A stretch of DNA of 15,152 bases, taken from the NCBI GenBank assembly GCA_955651735.1, contig CATPAM010000491.1, positions 1 to 15,152 on the forward strand, in the 5' to 3' direction. The position numbers were made by a program, and so were the translations under genes. Of this stretch, positions 1 to 6,859 are shown piece after piece. The stretch's first letter is position 1; every line of letters begins with the position of its first letter. Origin of the DNA: Candidatus Acidiferrales bacterium (GTDB taxonomy: Bacteria > Acidobacteriota > Terriglobia > Acidiferrales > UBA7541). The notes beneath the pieces are model-generated. The model saw nothing but the letters and a program-made list of their open reading frames with translations, was not told where the DNA came from and did no database searches.

Positions 1-1
1 C

Positions 2-775
2 AACACCGCCATCATCACCGGCAGCCGTGGATATGAAGGCGTCGGCTTTGCACTGCCCTCCACCACGGCTATCAGCGTCTATAACCAAATCATTTCACAA
101 GGGCGCGTAACGCGCGGCTCCATCGGCGTCAGCTTCCAGGAAGAGCTAGGGACGAACATCATCACGTTGAAAGAATTGGGCGCCCCGTACGGTGTGGTCA
201 TTATGAACGTCGAACCCGGCAGCCCAGCGGAAAAGGCCGGGCTCAAGGGCGGCGACGTCATCACTAGCGTGAACGGCGCTCCCGTCAAAACCGGCAACGA
301 CCTGGTGAACCCGATTGCGCAAGCGCCGATTGGCAGCAAGGTCAAGCTAAGCTATGTGCGGGACCGTTCGCAGAAGGAAACTACTGCGGTCGTTGAGGAC
401 CGCACGCGAGTCTTCCCGACGCAAGCCGGCCGCCTGAGCGACCAGCAGGGTGAATCCGCGCCGGCCGAGTTCGGCCTGCGTGTCGATAGCCTCACCCCGG
501 AGCGCGCCGCGCGCGTCGGAATGGAGGGCCAGCGCGGTGTGCTGGTCACCGATGTCGATCCCGCGAGCTTTGCCGACGACCTCGGCTTCGGCCGCGGCGA
601 CGTTATTACCGAAATTAACCGCGAACCGATCAATTCCGTGGACGACTACAAGCGCGCCGTGGCCAAGCTCAAGCCCGGGACCAGCGTAGTGTTCAAGATC
701 CTGCGGCGTGGCGATGGCGACCGCACCATGACGGTGTTCCTGCCGGGCGTGGTACCAGCGGACAACCAACGATAG
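2..775 (+). CDS. HtrA/DegP-like serine protease, C-terminal part (5' end outside window)
   Basis: This is the last 257 residues of an HtrA/DegP-family envelope protease that degrades or refolds damaged exported proteins. The frame is open from the window edge, so the start, the signal sequence and the catalytic His-Asp-Ser triad are not visible. The first ~35 residues match the end of the trypsin-like domain (GVGFALPS followed by a GRVTRGSIGV linker, a typical DegP/HtrA junction). Two PDZ domains follow, roughly residues 36-128 (GVVIMNVEPGSPAEKAGLKGGDVI) in the first case and 146-250 (GVLVTDVDPASFADDLGFGRGDVI) in the second. Two PDZ domains fit DegP/DegQ-type rather than single-PDZ DegS-type proteins. 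It ends at TAG, 48 bases before the next gene. The family call is firm; which paralogue it is cannot be told without the N-terminus. Confidence 0.93.
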   Translation, partial: NTAIITGSRGYEGVGFALPSTTAISVYNQIISQGRVTRGSIGVSFQEELGTNIITLKELGAPYGVVIMNVEPGSPAEKAGLKGGDVITSVNGAPVKTGNDLVNPIAQAPIGSKVKLSYVRDRSQKETTAVVEDRTRVFPTQAGRLSDQQGESAPAEFGLRVDSLTPERAARVGMEGQRGVLVTDVDPASFADDLGFGRGDVITEINREPINSVDDYKRAVAKLKPGTSVVFKILRRGDGDRTMTVFLPGVVPADNQR

Positions 776-780
776 TTCTA

Positions 781-808
781 TTGCCGAATCGCGGGCTTCC
801 GATATATA
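781..808 (+). promoter_or_regulatory. Weak sigma-70-like promoter candidate
   Basis: TTGCCG at 781-786 and TATATA at 803-808 are separated by 16 bases, each matching four of six consensus positions. The predicted transcript would start near 815, leaving a leader of only about nine bases that begins at the GAGG Shine-Dalgarno of the gene at 824. That very short leader makes the call doubtful; readthrough from the protease gene is an equally good explanation. Confidence 0.3.
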
Positions 809-823
809 GATAGTCGAGGCTGA

Positions 824-1285
824 ATGAGACTTCGGACGTCGATTGCCGCGGGCCTGGCGCTGGTACTGACAGCAGGGACGGCGTGGTCCGCCACGTCGAC
901 TCCCGGGAAAGCCACCCACGGCGCAGCGAAGCCAGCAGCTTCCCCGGCCGGCAAGTCTCGCGGGAAGAAGTCCAGCAGACATTCCAGTCGGCGGGAGCGG
1001 GGGCAAAAGACCCCGGCTCCCGAACGCATCTCCGAAATTCAGCAAGCGCTAGCTAAAGACGGCTCATTCAGTGGCAAGCCCAGCGGCAAGTGGGACGACT
1101 CCACTGTGGAAGCGATGAAGAAGTTCCAGGCCGGCCACGGGCTGAATCCCAGCGGCAAGCTTGACGCCGCGACGCTGCAGAAGCTGGGGCTCGGATCGCA
1201 GACTGCCGGAGTGGCAGCGCCCATGCCACCCGTCGCGACTTCGTTGCTAGCCACCAAGCCCGCACAGATACCGCAGCGCCAGTAG
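824..1285 (+). CDS. Exported peptidoglycan-binding-domain protein
   Basis: A 153-residue protein with three parts. Residues 1-22 form a signal peptide: MRLR, a hydrophobic stretch, then a cleavage site near AWS-A. Residues ~24-66 are a Lys/Arg/Ser/Pro-rich, probably disordered, strongly basic linker. Residues ~69-126 look like a PG_binding_1 domain: a helix (ISEIQQALAKDG), the motif GKWDDSTVEAMKKFQ, then GLNPSGKLDAATLQKLG. The family binds peptidoglycan stems in the periplasm, usually attached to a hydrolase or transpeptidase, but no catalytic domain is present here. The ATG at 824 is preceded by GAGG with four bases of spacing. The basic linker may help it bind anionic cell wall or nucleic acid; that is inference. 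Its partner is unknown, and proximity to the HtrA-like gene only suggests a shared envelope role. Confidence 0.85.
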   Translation: MRLRTSIAAGLALVLTAGTAWSATSTPGKATHGAAKPAASPAGKSRGKKSSRHSSRRERGQKTPAPERISEIQQALAKDGSFSGKPSGKWDDSTVEAMKKFQAGHGLNPSGKLDAATLQKLGLGSQTAGVAAPMPPVATSLLATKPAQIPQRQ

Positions 1286-1409
1286 CATCATCCCCCCCCG
1301 CAAAACTCAACGGAATTCACCTGCGAATGTCGTTTGCATTCCACTCAAGACTGAACTAGAACGCTGATCAGCACGCGTGCGTTATTGTACGTGCGGAAGG
1401 ACGGTTCTT

Positions 1410-2714
1410 ATGCGATTGTCTCGAGCCGCAATTGCACTGTTGCTGGTATTGATGGCAACCCTCGTCTTGGCCCAGGAAAAAGCTGCCGCGAAGAACGTTA
1501 AGGCCGTGCGCTTCGGCAAATTGTGGGATGCCAAAGGCAAACTTTGGACGAACGCGATCGTGGTCATCGAAAGCGGGAAGATTCGCGCGGTCACCACGGA
1601 CGCCTCCGCAATTCCAGCTGGCGCCGACAGCATCGATCTCTCTAGGTATACCGGGCTGCCGGGCCTGATCGATGTGCATTCGCACATGACTATGTACGCA
1701 GAAGAGGCCCGTGGCCTGCCGCTGCTCAGGCAGATCGCCGATACGCCACCGCCCGTGGAGGTGTTTCTGGCGCGGAAGGGCGCGATGCGAACGCTCGAAG
1801 CGGGCGTCACGACCGTTCGGGACTTGAGCGCTGAAGGATATATGGATATCGCGATGCGCGACCTGATCAACAGCGGCGAAATGATTGGTCCGCGCATGTT
1901 CGTATCGGGTTATGGCCTATATGCCACGCAAACGCCTTCCAAGAAAGAGCCCGCGATTCCAGGGGCGGTGTTCGCGGACGGCGTCCCCGAAGTGCTGCGC
2001 TCCGTACGTCAGCAAATAGCGGCCGGTGCGGACTTGATCAAAATGTACGCCTCAACCGGAACCGACGACGACGTCACCGGATTCCAGACATATACCTTCG
2101 AAGAAATCAAGGCCGCCGTAGGCATGGCCCACCAATTCGGCAAGAAAATCGCCATCCACTCCTACGGCCCGGATGGCGCGCGCGACGCCGTGCGAGCCGG
2201 CGCCGATTCCGTCGAGCACGCCACGGACATGGATGACGCCACGATTCAGGACATGGCCAGGCGCGGCACCTTCTACGTCCCGACCATCGATCACAATCGC
2301 TACTACATCGACAACGGCGACAAAATCGGTTACGCACCCGGATACAAAGAGCGGCTGCAAGCCTTCATTCCGCGCAATCTCGAGACCGCGCGCAGAGCCT
2401 TCAAAGCCGGCGTGAAGATCGCCATGGGCTCGGACGCGATTTACACCATGTTCGGCGAAAACACGCGCGAGCTCGGCTGGTTCGTGAAAGCTGGCATGTC
2501 GCCGGAGCAGGCCTTGCGCACGGCAACCACCAATGGCGCGGAGCTGCTGGGCAAGGAAAAGGAATTGGGCGCGGTCGCTCCTGGCTGTCTTGCGGACCTG
2601 GTCGCGGTCGAAGGCGATCCCCTCGCCGACATCAACGTGGTGCTAAACAAAGTCAAGTGGGTGATGAAGGATGGCGCCGTCGTGGTGGACCGCAGAAGCG
2701 TACCGGCGAGGTAG
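1410..2714 (+). CDS. Exported metal-dependent amidohydrolase (imidazolonepropionase/prolidase-like)
   Basis: A 434-residue amidohydrolase-superfamily enzyme. Such enzymes hydrolyse amide or related bonds with one or two metal ions. Visible metal-site elements are the HxH pair H90/H92 (DVHSH), K211 (DLIKMYAS) as the likely carboxylated bridging lysine, H250 (AIHSYG), H270 (SVEHA) and D342 (MGSDAIY). The C-terminal segment GCLADLVAVEGDPL is the usual closing beta-sandwich of this group. I start it at ATG 1410 rather than the in-frame GTG at 1377, because GGAAGGA lies eight bases upstream and the result is a clean signal peptide (MRLSRAA, a hydrophobic run, cleavage around LAQ). It should act in the periplasm or outside the cell. 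Imidazolonepropionase-like or Xaa-Pro dipeptidase-like subfamilies are the closest in layout; the substrate cannot be read from the sequence. Confidence 0.9.
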   Translation: MRLSRAAIALLLVLMATLVLAQEKAAAKNVKAVRFGKLWDAKGKLWTNAIVVIESGKIRAVTTDASAIPAGADSIDLSRYTGLPGLIDVHSHMTMYAEEARGLPLLRQIADTPPPVEVFLARKGAMRTLEAGVTTVRDLSAEGYMDIAMRDLINSGEMIGPRMFVSGYGLYATQTPSKKEPAIPGAVFADGVPEVLRSVRQQIAAGADLIKMYASTGTDDDVTGFQTYTFEEIKAAVGMAHQFGKKIAIHSYGPDGARDAVRAGADSVEHATDMDDATIQDMARRGTFYVPTIDHNRYYIDNGDKIGYAPGYKERLQAFIPRNLETARRAFKAGVKIAMGSDAIYTMFGENTRELGWFVKAGMSPEQALRTATTNGAELLGKEKELGAVAPGCLADLVAVEGDPLADINVVLNKVKWVMKDGAVVVDRRSVPAR

Positions 2715-2767
2715 TCTTGGCGCTGGGCGTCGGAGCCTCGCGCTCCTCAATGGAAATCGCCTGTTGC

Positions 2768-2826
2768 AAAAAAGTGGGCCGGAAGACGCAGGGTGCGTCC
2801 GTCCGGCCCGTGTGCCCAAGGAGAAT
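2768..2826 (-). ncRNA. Candidate short minus-strand RNA ending in an intrinsic terminator
   Basis: On the minus strand a promoter-like pair is present: TTGAGG (+ strand 2856-2861), an 18-base spacer, and GATAAT (2832-2837). Transcription would begin near 2825. About 15 bases on comes a strong hairpin (GGGCCGGA paired with TCCGGCCC, a small internal loop, then GACGCA paired with TGCGTC around a GGG loop). It is followed by AC and six T residues, the layout of a Rho-independent terminator. The product would be roughly 58 bases and no minus-strand gene is nearby, so it would be a small RNA, or an antisense RNA to the 3' UTR of the amidohydrolase message. This is inference from motifs only. Confidence 0.3.
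2776..2809. repeat. Strong GC-rich inverted repeat (terminator-like on the minus strand)
   Basis: GGGCCGGA (2776-2783) pairs perfectly with TCCGGCCC (2802-2809). Inside it, GACGCA (2785-2790) pairs with TGCGTC (2794-2799) around a GGG loop, with a one-by-two internal loop between the stems. On the plus strand no T-run follows, so it would be a 3' UTR hairpin for the amidohydrolase message. On the minus strand a T6 tract follows at once, which fits an intrinsic terminator. Confidence 0.75.
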
Positions 2827-2840
2827 CAAGTATTATCAGC

Positions 2841-2889
2841 GCAGACTGCCCGCGGCCTCAAAAAATTCCCGCCTCTGCAATATTTTTTT
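2841..2889 (+). terminator. Probable Rho-independent terminator after the amidohydrolase
   Basis: GCAGA (2841-2845) can pair with TCTGC (2874-2878), and GCGG (2852-2855) with CCGC (2869-2872), leaving an asymmetric internal loop. AATA and then seven T residues (2883-2889) follow. The T-tract is strong but the stem is broken, so efficiency is uncertain. Its place between the amidohydrolase and a clear promoter fits the end of one transcription unit. Confidence 0.45.
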
Positions 2890-2927
2890 GTCCGACAATT
2901 TGGCGACGCTGTAGCCCTCCCGCTGGT

Positions 2928-2956
2928 TTGACGCTTTCCCAACGCAACGGTACAAT
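2928..2956 (+). promoter_or_regulatory. Sigma-70 promoter of the aldehyde dehydrogenase gene
   Basis: TTGACG (2928-2933) and TACAAT (2951-2956) are separated by exactly 17 bases, each matching five of six consensus positions. The predicted start is near 2962, giving a leader of about 60 bases before the strong AGGAGGAGG ribosome site and the ATG at 3025. Confidence 0.72.
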
Positions 2957-3024
2957 TTTGGAGTAATTTCCGCGCTCTAACCCGCAAGGGACCACAGTTC
3001 AAGCGTAGCGCTCCAGGAGGAGGT

Positions 3025-4530
3025 ATGGCCACGGCAGCGGCACCACGTGTTTATAAGAATTTTATTAACGGCGAATGGGTGGATTCGCGGAGTGGCAACG
3101 CCTACGAGAACCGCAACCCCGCTAATGCCGACGAACTGATCGGCATGTTCGTCTCCTCCAACGCCGAGGACGTCGATTTGGCCGTAGACGCTGCCAAGCT
3201 CGCTTATCAGAAGTGGCGCCTGGTACCGGCCCCCAAGCGCGCTGAAATCCTCTTCCGCGCTGCGGAGCTGTTGGTCCAGCACAAAGAACAATTCTCCAAA
3301 GACATGACCAGCGAAATGGGCAAAGTCCTCGCCGAAACGCGCGGCGACGTCCAGGAAGCTATCGACATGACTTACTACATGGCCGGGGAAGGGCGCCGCC
3401 TTTTCGGGCAAACCACGCCGTCCGAGCTGCCCGACAAGTTTGCGATGAGCGTCCGGCAATCGATCGGCACCTGCGGGTTGATTACCCCGTGGAATTTTCC
3501 CATGGCTATCCCCTCGTGGAAAATCATGCCCGCCCTCATCAGTGGCAATACCGTCGTACTCAAGCCGGCGGAAGATACGCCGCTATCTTCGTACAATCTG
3601 GTGCAAATCCTCACGGACGCGGGCGTTCCTGAGGGCGTAGTGAACCTGGTCAGCGGCAATGGACCCAACGCAGGTGCACCGCTGGCCGAGCATCTGGACG
3701 TTCCGGTAGTCAGCTTCACTGGATCCACCGCGGTCGGGCGGCTCATCGCGGAAGCCTGCGCCCCGGAATTCAAGCACTGCAGCTTGGAGATGGGCGGCAA
3801 GAACATCATCATCGTGATGGAAGACGCCAATCTCGATCTTGCGGTCGACGGCGCGATCTGGGGCGGCTTCGGCACCACCGGGCAACGCTGCACCGCCGCC
3901 AGCCGCATCGCGGTGCACAAATCCGTCTATCACGACTTCATTTCGCGTTTCGTCGCGCGCGTTAAAAAACTGAGAGTTGGGGATGGCCTTGACCCAGGCA
4001 TCGACATGGGCCCGTGCATCAACGAGCAGCAACTCAAAACCGTGATGGATTACGTGCAAATCGGCCAGACCGAAGGCGCGAAGCTCCTCACCGGCGGCCA
4101 TTGCTTGACCGAGGGCCCCTACGCCAAGGGCTGGTTCCATGAGCCGACCGTTTTCGGCGACTGCAATCCGAAAATGCGTGTTGCGCAGGAAGAAATTTTC
4201 GGCCCGGTGGTTTCGCTAATCCCGATCGGGCGCCTGGAAGAAGCCGTCGAAGTCGCCAACGGCGTGCCCTACGGCCTGTCCGCCTCCATCTACACGCGCA
4301 ACGTGAATCGCGCGTTTCAGGCCATCCGCGACTTGTTCACCGGGATCGTCTACGTAAACGCGCCGACCATTGGCGCGGAAACGCATTTGCCCTTCGGCGG
4401 CACGAAAAAAACCGGCAACGGCCACCGCGAAGCTGCCATCGCCGCCATCGACTTCTACACCGAGTGGAAGACCCTCTACATCGACTATTCCGACAAGCTC
4501 CAGCGCGCCCAAATCGACAACGCGGAGTAA
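3025..4530 (+). CDS. NAD(P)-dependent aldehyde dehydrogenase
   Basis: A 501-residue aldehyde dehydrogenase that oxidises an aldehyde or semialdehyde to the acid in the cytoplasm. The family's key residues are all visible: N157 (TPWNFPM) for the oxyanion hole, K180 (LKPAE) for cofactor binding, the FTGST turn of the nucleotide-binding domain, E255 (LEMGGKN) as general base, and C289 (GQRCT) as nucleophile. EEIFGPV and the closing motif [18 protein letters not shown] are also present. That closing motif resembles the group annotated as alpha-ketoglutaric-semialdehyde or related semialdehyde dehydrogenases, so a sugar-acid or amino-acid degradation role is plausible; the exact substrate is not determined. 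The start is secured by AGGAGGAGG directly upstream. It has its own promoter and appears monocistronic. Downstream is the broken small gene at 4575. Confidence 0.93.
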   Translation: MATAAAPRVYKNFINGEWVDSRSGNAYENRNPANADELIGMFVSSNAEDVDLAVDAAKLAYQKWRLVPAPKRAEILFRAAELLVQHKEQFSKDMTSEMGKVLAETRGDVQEAIDMTYYMAGEGRRLFGQTTPSELPDKFAMSVRQSIGTCGLITPWNFPMAIPSWKIMPALISGNTVVLKPAEDTPLSSYNLVQILTDAGVPEGVVNLVSGNGPNAGAPLAEHLDVPVVSFTGSTAVGRLIAEACAPEFKHCSLEMGGKNIIIVMEDANLDLAVDGAIWGGFGTTGQRCTAASRIAVHKSVYHDFISRFVARVKKLRVGDGLDPGIDMGPCINEQQLKTVMDYVQIGQTEGAKLLTGGHCLTEGPYAKGWFHEPTVFGDCNPKMRVAQEEIFGPVVSLIPIGRLEEAVEVANGVPYGLSASIYTRNVNRAFQAIRDLFTGIVYVNAPTIGAETHLPFGGTKKTGNGHREAAIAAIDFYTEWKTLYIDYSDKLQRAQIDNAE

Positions 4531-4574
4531 GCGCAGCTCGTAATACCTTGGACTCAAGTGAGGCAGCAGATTCA

Positions 4575-4911
4575 ATGCGCTTTGAGGCGCGGGAGCTGAA
4601 GCCGCACGGTGAACCGGTTTCTCTGGAAAGTCTAAGGTAGGTGAAGTTTATTTTGCGTTCTTTGTTCTCGATAAAGACGGCAAGGTCCCTTGTTGCCCAG
4701 GGTATTTATAGGCCGTAATCTCGAGCCCGACGACGAGAATGAGCTTTACTTTCAGGATTTCGAGTCGTACAAGCATGGGATTAGATTTGACTCATCGACT
4801 GCTGACGACGAAGCCATTTTTGAAACCGGTGCCGAGAAACACATAATCGAATACGAAAGAGCCCTGGACCTGTTGATGAGTTGTGCGCTGAGACGCCGGG
4901 ACCAGCCTTAG
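4575..4911 (+). pseudogene. Small gene of unknown function, broken by two frameshifts
   Basis: Three consecutive frames read as one protein of about 112 residues. Segment 1 (ATG 4575 to the stop at 4638) reads MRFEARELKPHGEPVSLESL-R. Segment 2 begins around 4637 (VGEVYFAFFVLDKDGKVP). Segment 3 runs from about 4690 to TAG 4911 (LLPRVFIGRNLEPDDENELYF, and onward to ALDLLMSCALRRR). Each junction is repaired by adding one base in a short homopolymer (GG to GGG near 4636, TT to TTT near 4690). The joined protein is acidic, with no signal peptide or membrane segment, and looks like a compact cytoplasmic protein; I do not recognise a named family. The last segment alone has no good start codon or ribosome site. 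It is either a real pseudogene or intact with sequencing errors. Confidence 0.55.
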
Positions 4912-4997
4912 GTTGCTGACGCCCGCCTGACGCGCGTGACCGGATCAAAGCTCCATCATTGCACCGACGGGCTGCGGCACACTCGCGCCGACGCGCA

Positions 4998-5026
4998 TTG
5001 ACCCTGCTTGACAGCGTTCCTACAAT
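4998..5026 (+). promoter_or_regulatory. Sigma-70 promoter of the hrcA-grpE-dnaJ cluster
   Basis: TTGACC (4998-5003) and TACAAT (5021-5026) are separated by exactly 17 bases, each five of six to consensus. The predicted start is near 5033. A second TTGACA at 5008-5013 has no suitable -10 partner. The position just ahead of hrcA fits vegetative transcription of a heat-shock cluster that is controlled by repression. Confidence 0.72.
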
Positions 5027-5037
5027 ACTAGGTAGGA
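5018..5037. promoter_or_regulatory. Inverted repeat over the hrcA -10 box and start site (candidate operator)
   Basis: TCCTAC (5018-5023) and GTAGGA (5032-5037) are perfect inverted copies eight bases apart. The left arm overlaps the -10 box and the right arm covers the expected transcription start. This is where a repressor would block transcription. It does not match CIRCE, the classical HrcA site (TTAGCACTC, nine bases, GAGTGCTAA), and no CIRCE copy was found in this gap by eye. Confidence 0.4.
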
Positions 5038-5057
5038 CATTGGAGTGGTCCGTCCCT

Positions 5058-6101
5058 ATGAGGTCTGCTGCGCTCCAGGAACGCCGTAACCGCCAGATCT
5101 TGGCGGATATCGTGCGTACTTACATCGAAAGCGGCGAACCGGTTTCGTCGCGGGCAATCTCCGCGCGCTTTGAAGAGACGCTCAGCACCGCCACTATCCG
5201 CAACATAATGGCGGACTTAGAGGATGGCGGCTTCCTGTACCAGCCGCACACTTCCGCGGGTCGCGTTCCGACCGCGGCGGCGTACCGTTTTTTCGCCCAG
5301 GAGATCGCTTCCCAGGCCACCATCACCGCGGTGGACAAGGAATGGATCCGCCGCGAAATGGGCACCCCGACCAGCGCCGCGGAAATCACCGAGCGCGCCG
5401 GACACGTTTTAGCAGAAGTCTCTAATGGCCTGGGAATCATCGTATCTCCACCGATGGGCAAGACCGTGCTCGAGCATGCGCGCATGTGGCTCTTGCCCGA
5501 CGGCCGCGTCGTCGTGGTGCTAATCTCCTCGGGAGGCAACACGCGCGACAAGGTGCTGCGCCCGAGCCGCCGCTTTTCCCAGGTGGAGCTCGACGCCACC
5601 GCGGACTTCCTGAATCGGCACTATTCCGGCTGTACGCTGGAGACGATTCGCGAGGATTTGTTGCAGAAATTGGCCAACGAGCGGGAGCGTTACGAAGGCC
5701 TGGTGCAGAGCGCGCTGACGCTCTGCGACCCGGCGGTCTTCGGCGACGACCTCGCGCGCCAGGTGCACGTCGAGGGCACCGCTCAAATGGTCGGCGCCGT
5801 CGACTTCGCCAGCCAGGCCGAGTTGCGCGACCTGCTCGAAGCCATCGAGGAGAAACATCGCCTCGTGACCGTGCTGAACGCCTGCATCGAAACTCCCGAG
5901 CCGGTGCACGTGCAGATTGGTGTGAAGGAAATTTCCGAGCGCGGGGAAAATCTCGCGCTCATCAGCGCGCCCTACACGAGAAACGATCTCGCACAAGGCT
6001 CGCTGGGCGTTCTGGGCCCCACGCGCATGCATTACGAACGCGCCATGACCGCGGTGGCGTACGTGGCCCAGCTCTTCAGCGAAGCGCTGAGCAAAATTTA
6101 A
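5058..6101 (+). CDS. hrcA: Heat-inducible transcription repressor HrcA
   Basis: A 347-residue HrcA, the usual family length. HrcA represses chaperone genes by binding operator DNA and loses activity under heat shock. The N-terminal winged-helix domain spans about residues 5-75: RNRQILADIVRTYIESGEPV, then SSRAISARF, then the recognition region STATIRNIMADLEDGGFL and the hallmark QPHTSAGRVPT. The remainder is the GAF-like dimerisation region, ending GVLGPTRMHYERAMTAVAYVA as in other HrcA proteins. I chose ATG 5058 with GGAG 12 bases upstream. An in-frame TTG at 5040 has a nice AGGTAGGA before it, but the predicted transcript starts inside that site, so it would be lost from the mRNA. grpE follows 23 bases later. 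Confidence 0.95.
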   Translation: MRSAALQERRNRQILADIVRTYIESGEPVSSRAISARFEETLSTATIRNIMADLEDGGFLYQPHTSAGRVPTAAAYRFFAQEIASQATITAVDKEWIRREMGTPTSAAEITERAGHVLAEVSNGLGIIVSPPMGKTVLEHARMWLLPDGRVVVVLISSGGNTRDKVLRPSRRFSQVELDATADFLNRHYSGCTLETIREDLLQKLANERERYEGLVQSALTLCDPAVFGDDLARQVHVEGTAQMVGAVDFASQAELRDLLEAIEEKHRLVTVLNACIETPEPVHVQIGVKEISERGENLALISAPYTRNDLAQGSLGVLGPTRMHYERAMTAVAYVAQLFSEALSKI

Positions 6102-6124
6102 TTTCGAAAAGAAAGAGGCGCACC

Positions 6125-6700
6125 GTGCTGGACAAGGACTTCAACATTGATCGTGACGAGTCCGGTGGACTCGACGAAACTCCAGAGGCCAAGACCGTCG
6201 CCGCTGATTCAGCGATGGCCGACGCCGAAGTCGCCAAGCTGGCCGCCGATTTGCAGGATTTACGGCAGACGCTGCTGCGGCGCCAAGCGGACTTTGATAA
6301 TTATCGCAAGCGCATCGAAAGGGAGCGCGCCGAAGATTCCAAGCGCTATACCGCGCGCGTAGTCGAAGCGCTCATTCCCATCATCGATGGTTTCGAGCAC
6401 GCGCTCGCCGCGCACCGCGAGGCGGAGTACGAGAACTACCGCAAGGGTTTCGAGCTGATCTACAAGCAGCTCGTCGACAACCTCGCCAAGCTCGGCGTTG
6501 AGCGCGTCGAGCCGCTCGGCCAACGTTTCGATCCGCATGCGCACCAGGCGATGGATCGCACGGAGACCAGCGCCGCCGAGGACGGTACCATCCTGCAGGT
6601 GTATCAGCCCGGCTACCTTTTTCACGAACGCGTCCTGCGCCCAGCCATGGTGCGTGTAGCGGTACACGCAACGCCGGCATCAAAAGGTAGCGTGCACTAG
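6125..6700 (+). CDS. grpE: Nucleotide exchange factor GrpE
   Basis: A 191-residue GrpE, which releases ADP from DnaK in the chaperone cycle. An acidic, disordered N-terminus (about residues 1-40) is followed by the long dimer-forming coiled coil (LAADLQDLRQTLLRRQADFD then NYRKRIERE) and the four-helix bundle region (VVEALIPIIDGFEHAL, GFELIYKQLVDNLAKLGVE). The C-terminal beta domain carries the family signature: FDPHAHQAMDR, then GTILQVYQPGYLFHERVLRP then AMVRVA. The start is GTG 6125, seven bases after AAAGAGG. The frame stays open far upstream through hrcA, but that part is hrcA read in the wrong frame. It lies 23 bases after hrcA and is almost certainly cotranscribed. Confidence 0.95.
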   Translation: MLDKDFNIDRDESGGLDETPEAKTVAADSAMADAEVAKLAADLQDLRQTLLRRQADFDNYRKRIERERAEDSKRYTARVVEALIPIIDGFEHALAAHREAEYENYRKGFELIYKQLVDNLAKLGVERVEPLGQRFDPHAHQAMDRTETSAAEDGTILQVYQPGYLFHERVLRPAMVRVAVHATPASKGSVH

Positions 6701-6859
6701 GGCAGTTCTTAGTGATTACTAGGAGCAGCCGCACCGCAACTGCGTGACTCTTACGATCCGTGCGGACGTCGCTTTTTGCGCAATGAACCAGATTCAGTTT
6801 AACCTTGCCTCCAGGTAGTTTTGACTAACAAGTAAAAACTAGGAACTAAAAACAGGAAA

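Larger units (their letters stand above)
2715..3024. other. Non-coding gap with hairpins, T-tract and promoter
   Basis: No convincing gene lies in these 310 bases; the short open frames lack ribosome sites and protein-like composition. The stretch contains a small GGAGC/GCTCC hairpin near 2740, a long GC-rich hairpin at 2776-2809, a hairpin plus T7 tract at 2841-2889, and the aldehyde dehydrogenase promoter at 2928-2956. It is denser in structure than the other gaps in the window. I tried to match it to 6S RNA and SRP RNA and could not do so convincingly. Confidence 0.6.

Noticed and set aside
1334..1362. Promoter for the amidohydrolase (TTGCAT, 17 bases, TAGAAC)
   Set aside because: Both hexamers are weak and the key final T of the -10 is missing; not enough to call.
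1371..1380. Palindrome GCACGCGTGC as an operator
   Set aside because: A ten-base GC-rich palindrome is common in this composition and no promoter is clearly associated.
2692..2890. 6S RNA or SRP RNA
   Set aside because: Length and a loose end-pairing are compatible with 6S, but the central bubble and conserved bases could not be matched; CCGGAAG in the hairpin recalls SRP RNA but the rest does not fit. A covariance-model search would decide.
5040..5057. TTG 5040 as the hrcA start
   Set aside because: Good AGGTAGGA upstream, but the predicted transcription start lies within it, so the site would be absent from the mRNA.
5486..6122. N-terminal extension of grpE giving a 404-residue protein
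   Set aside because: The extension is hrcA read in a second frame, with Arg/Ala/Gly-rich low-complexity composition. GTG 6125 has a ribosome site and gives a normal-length GrpE.
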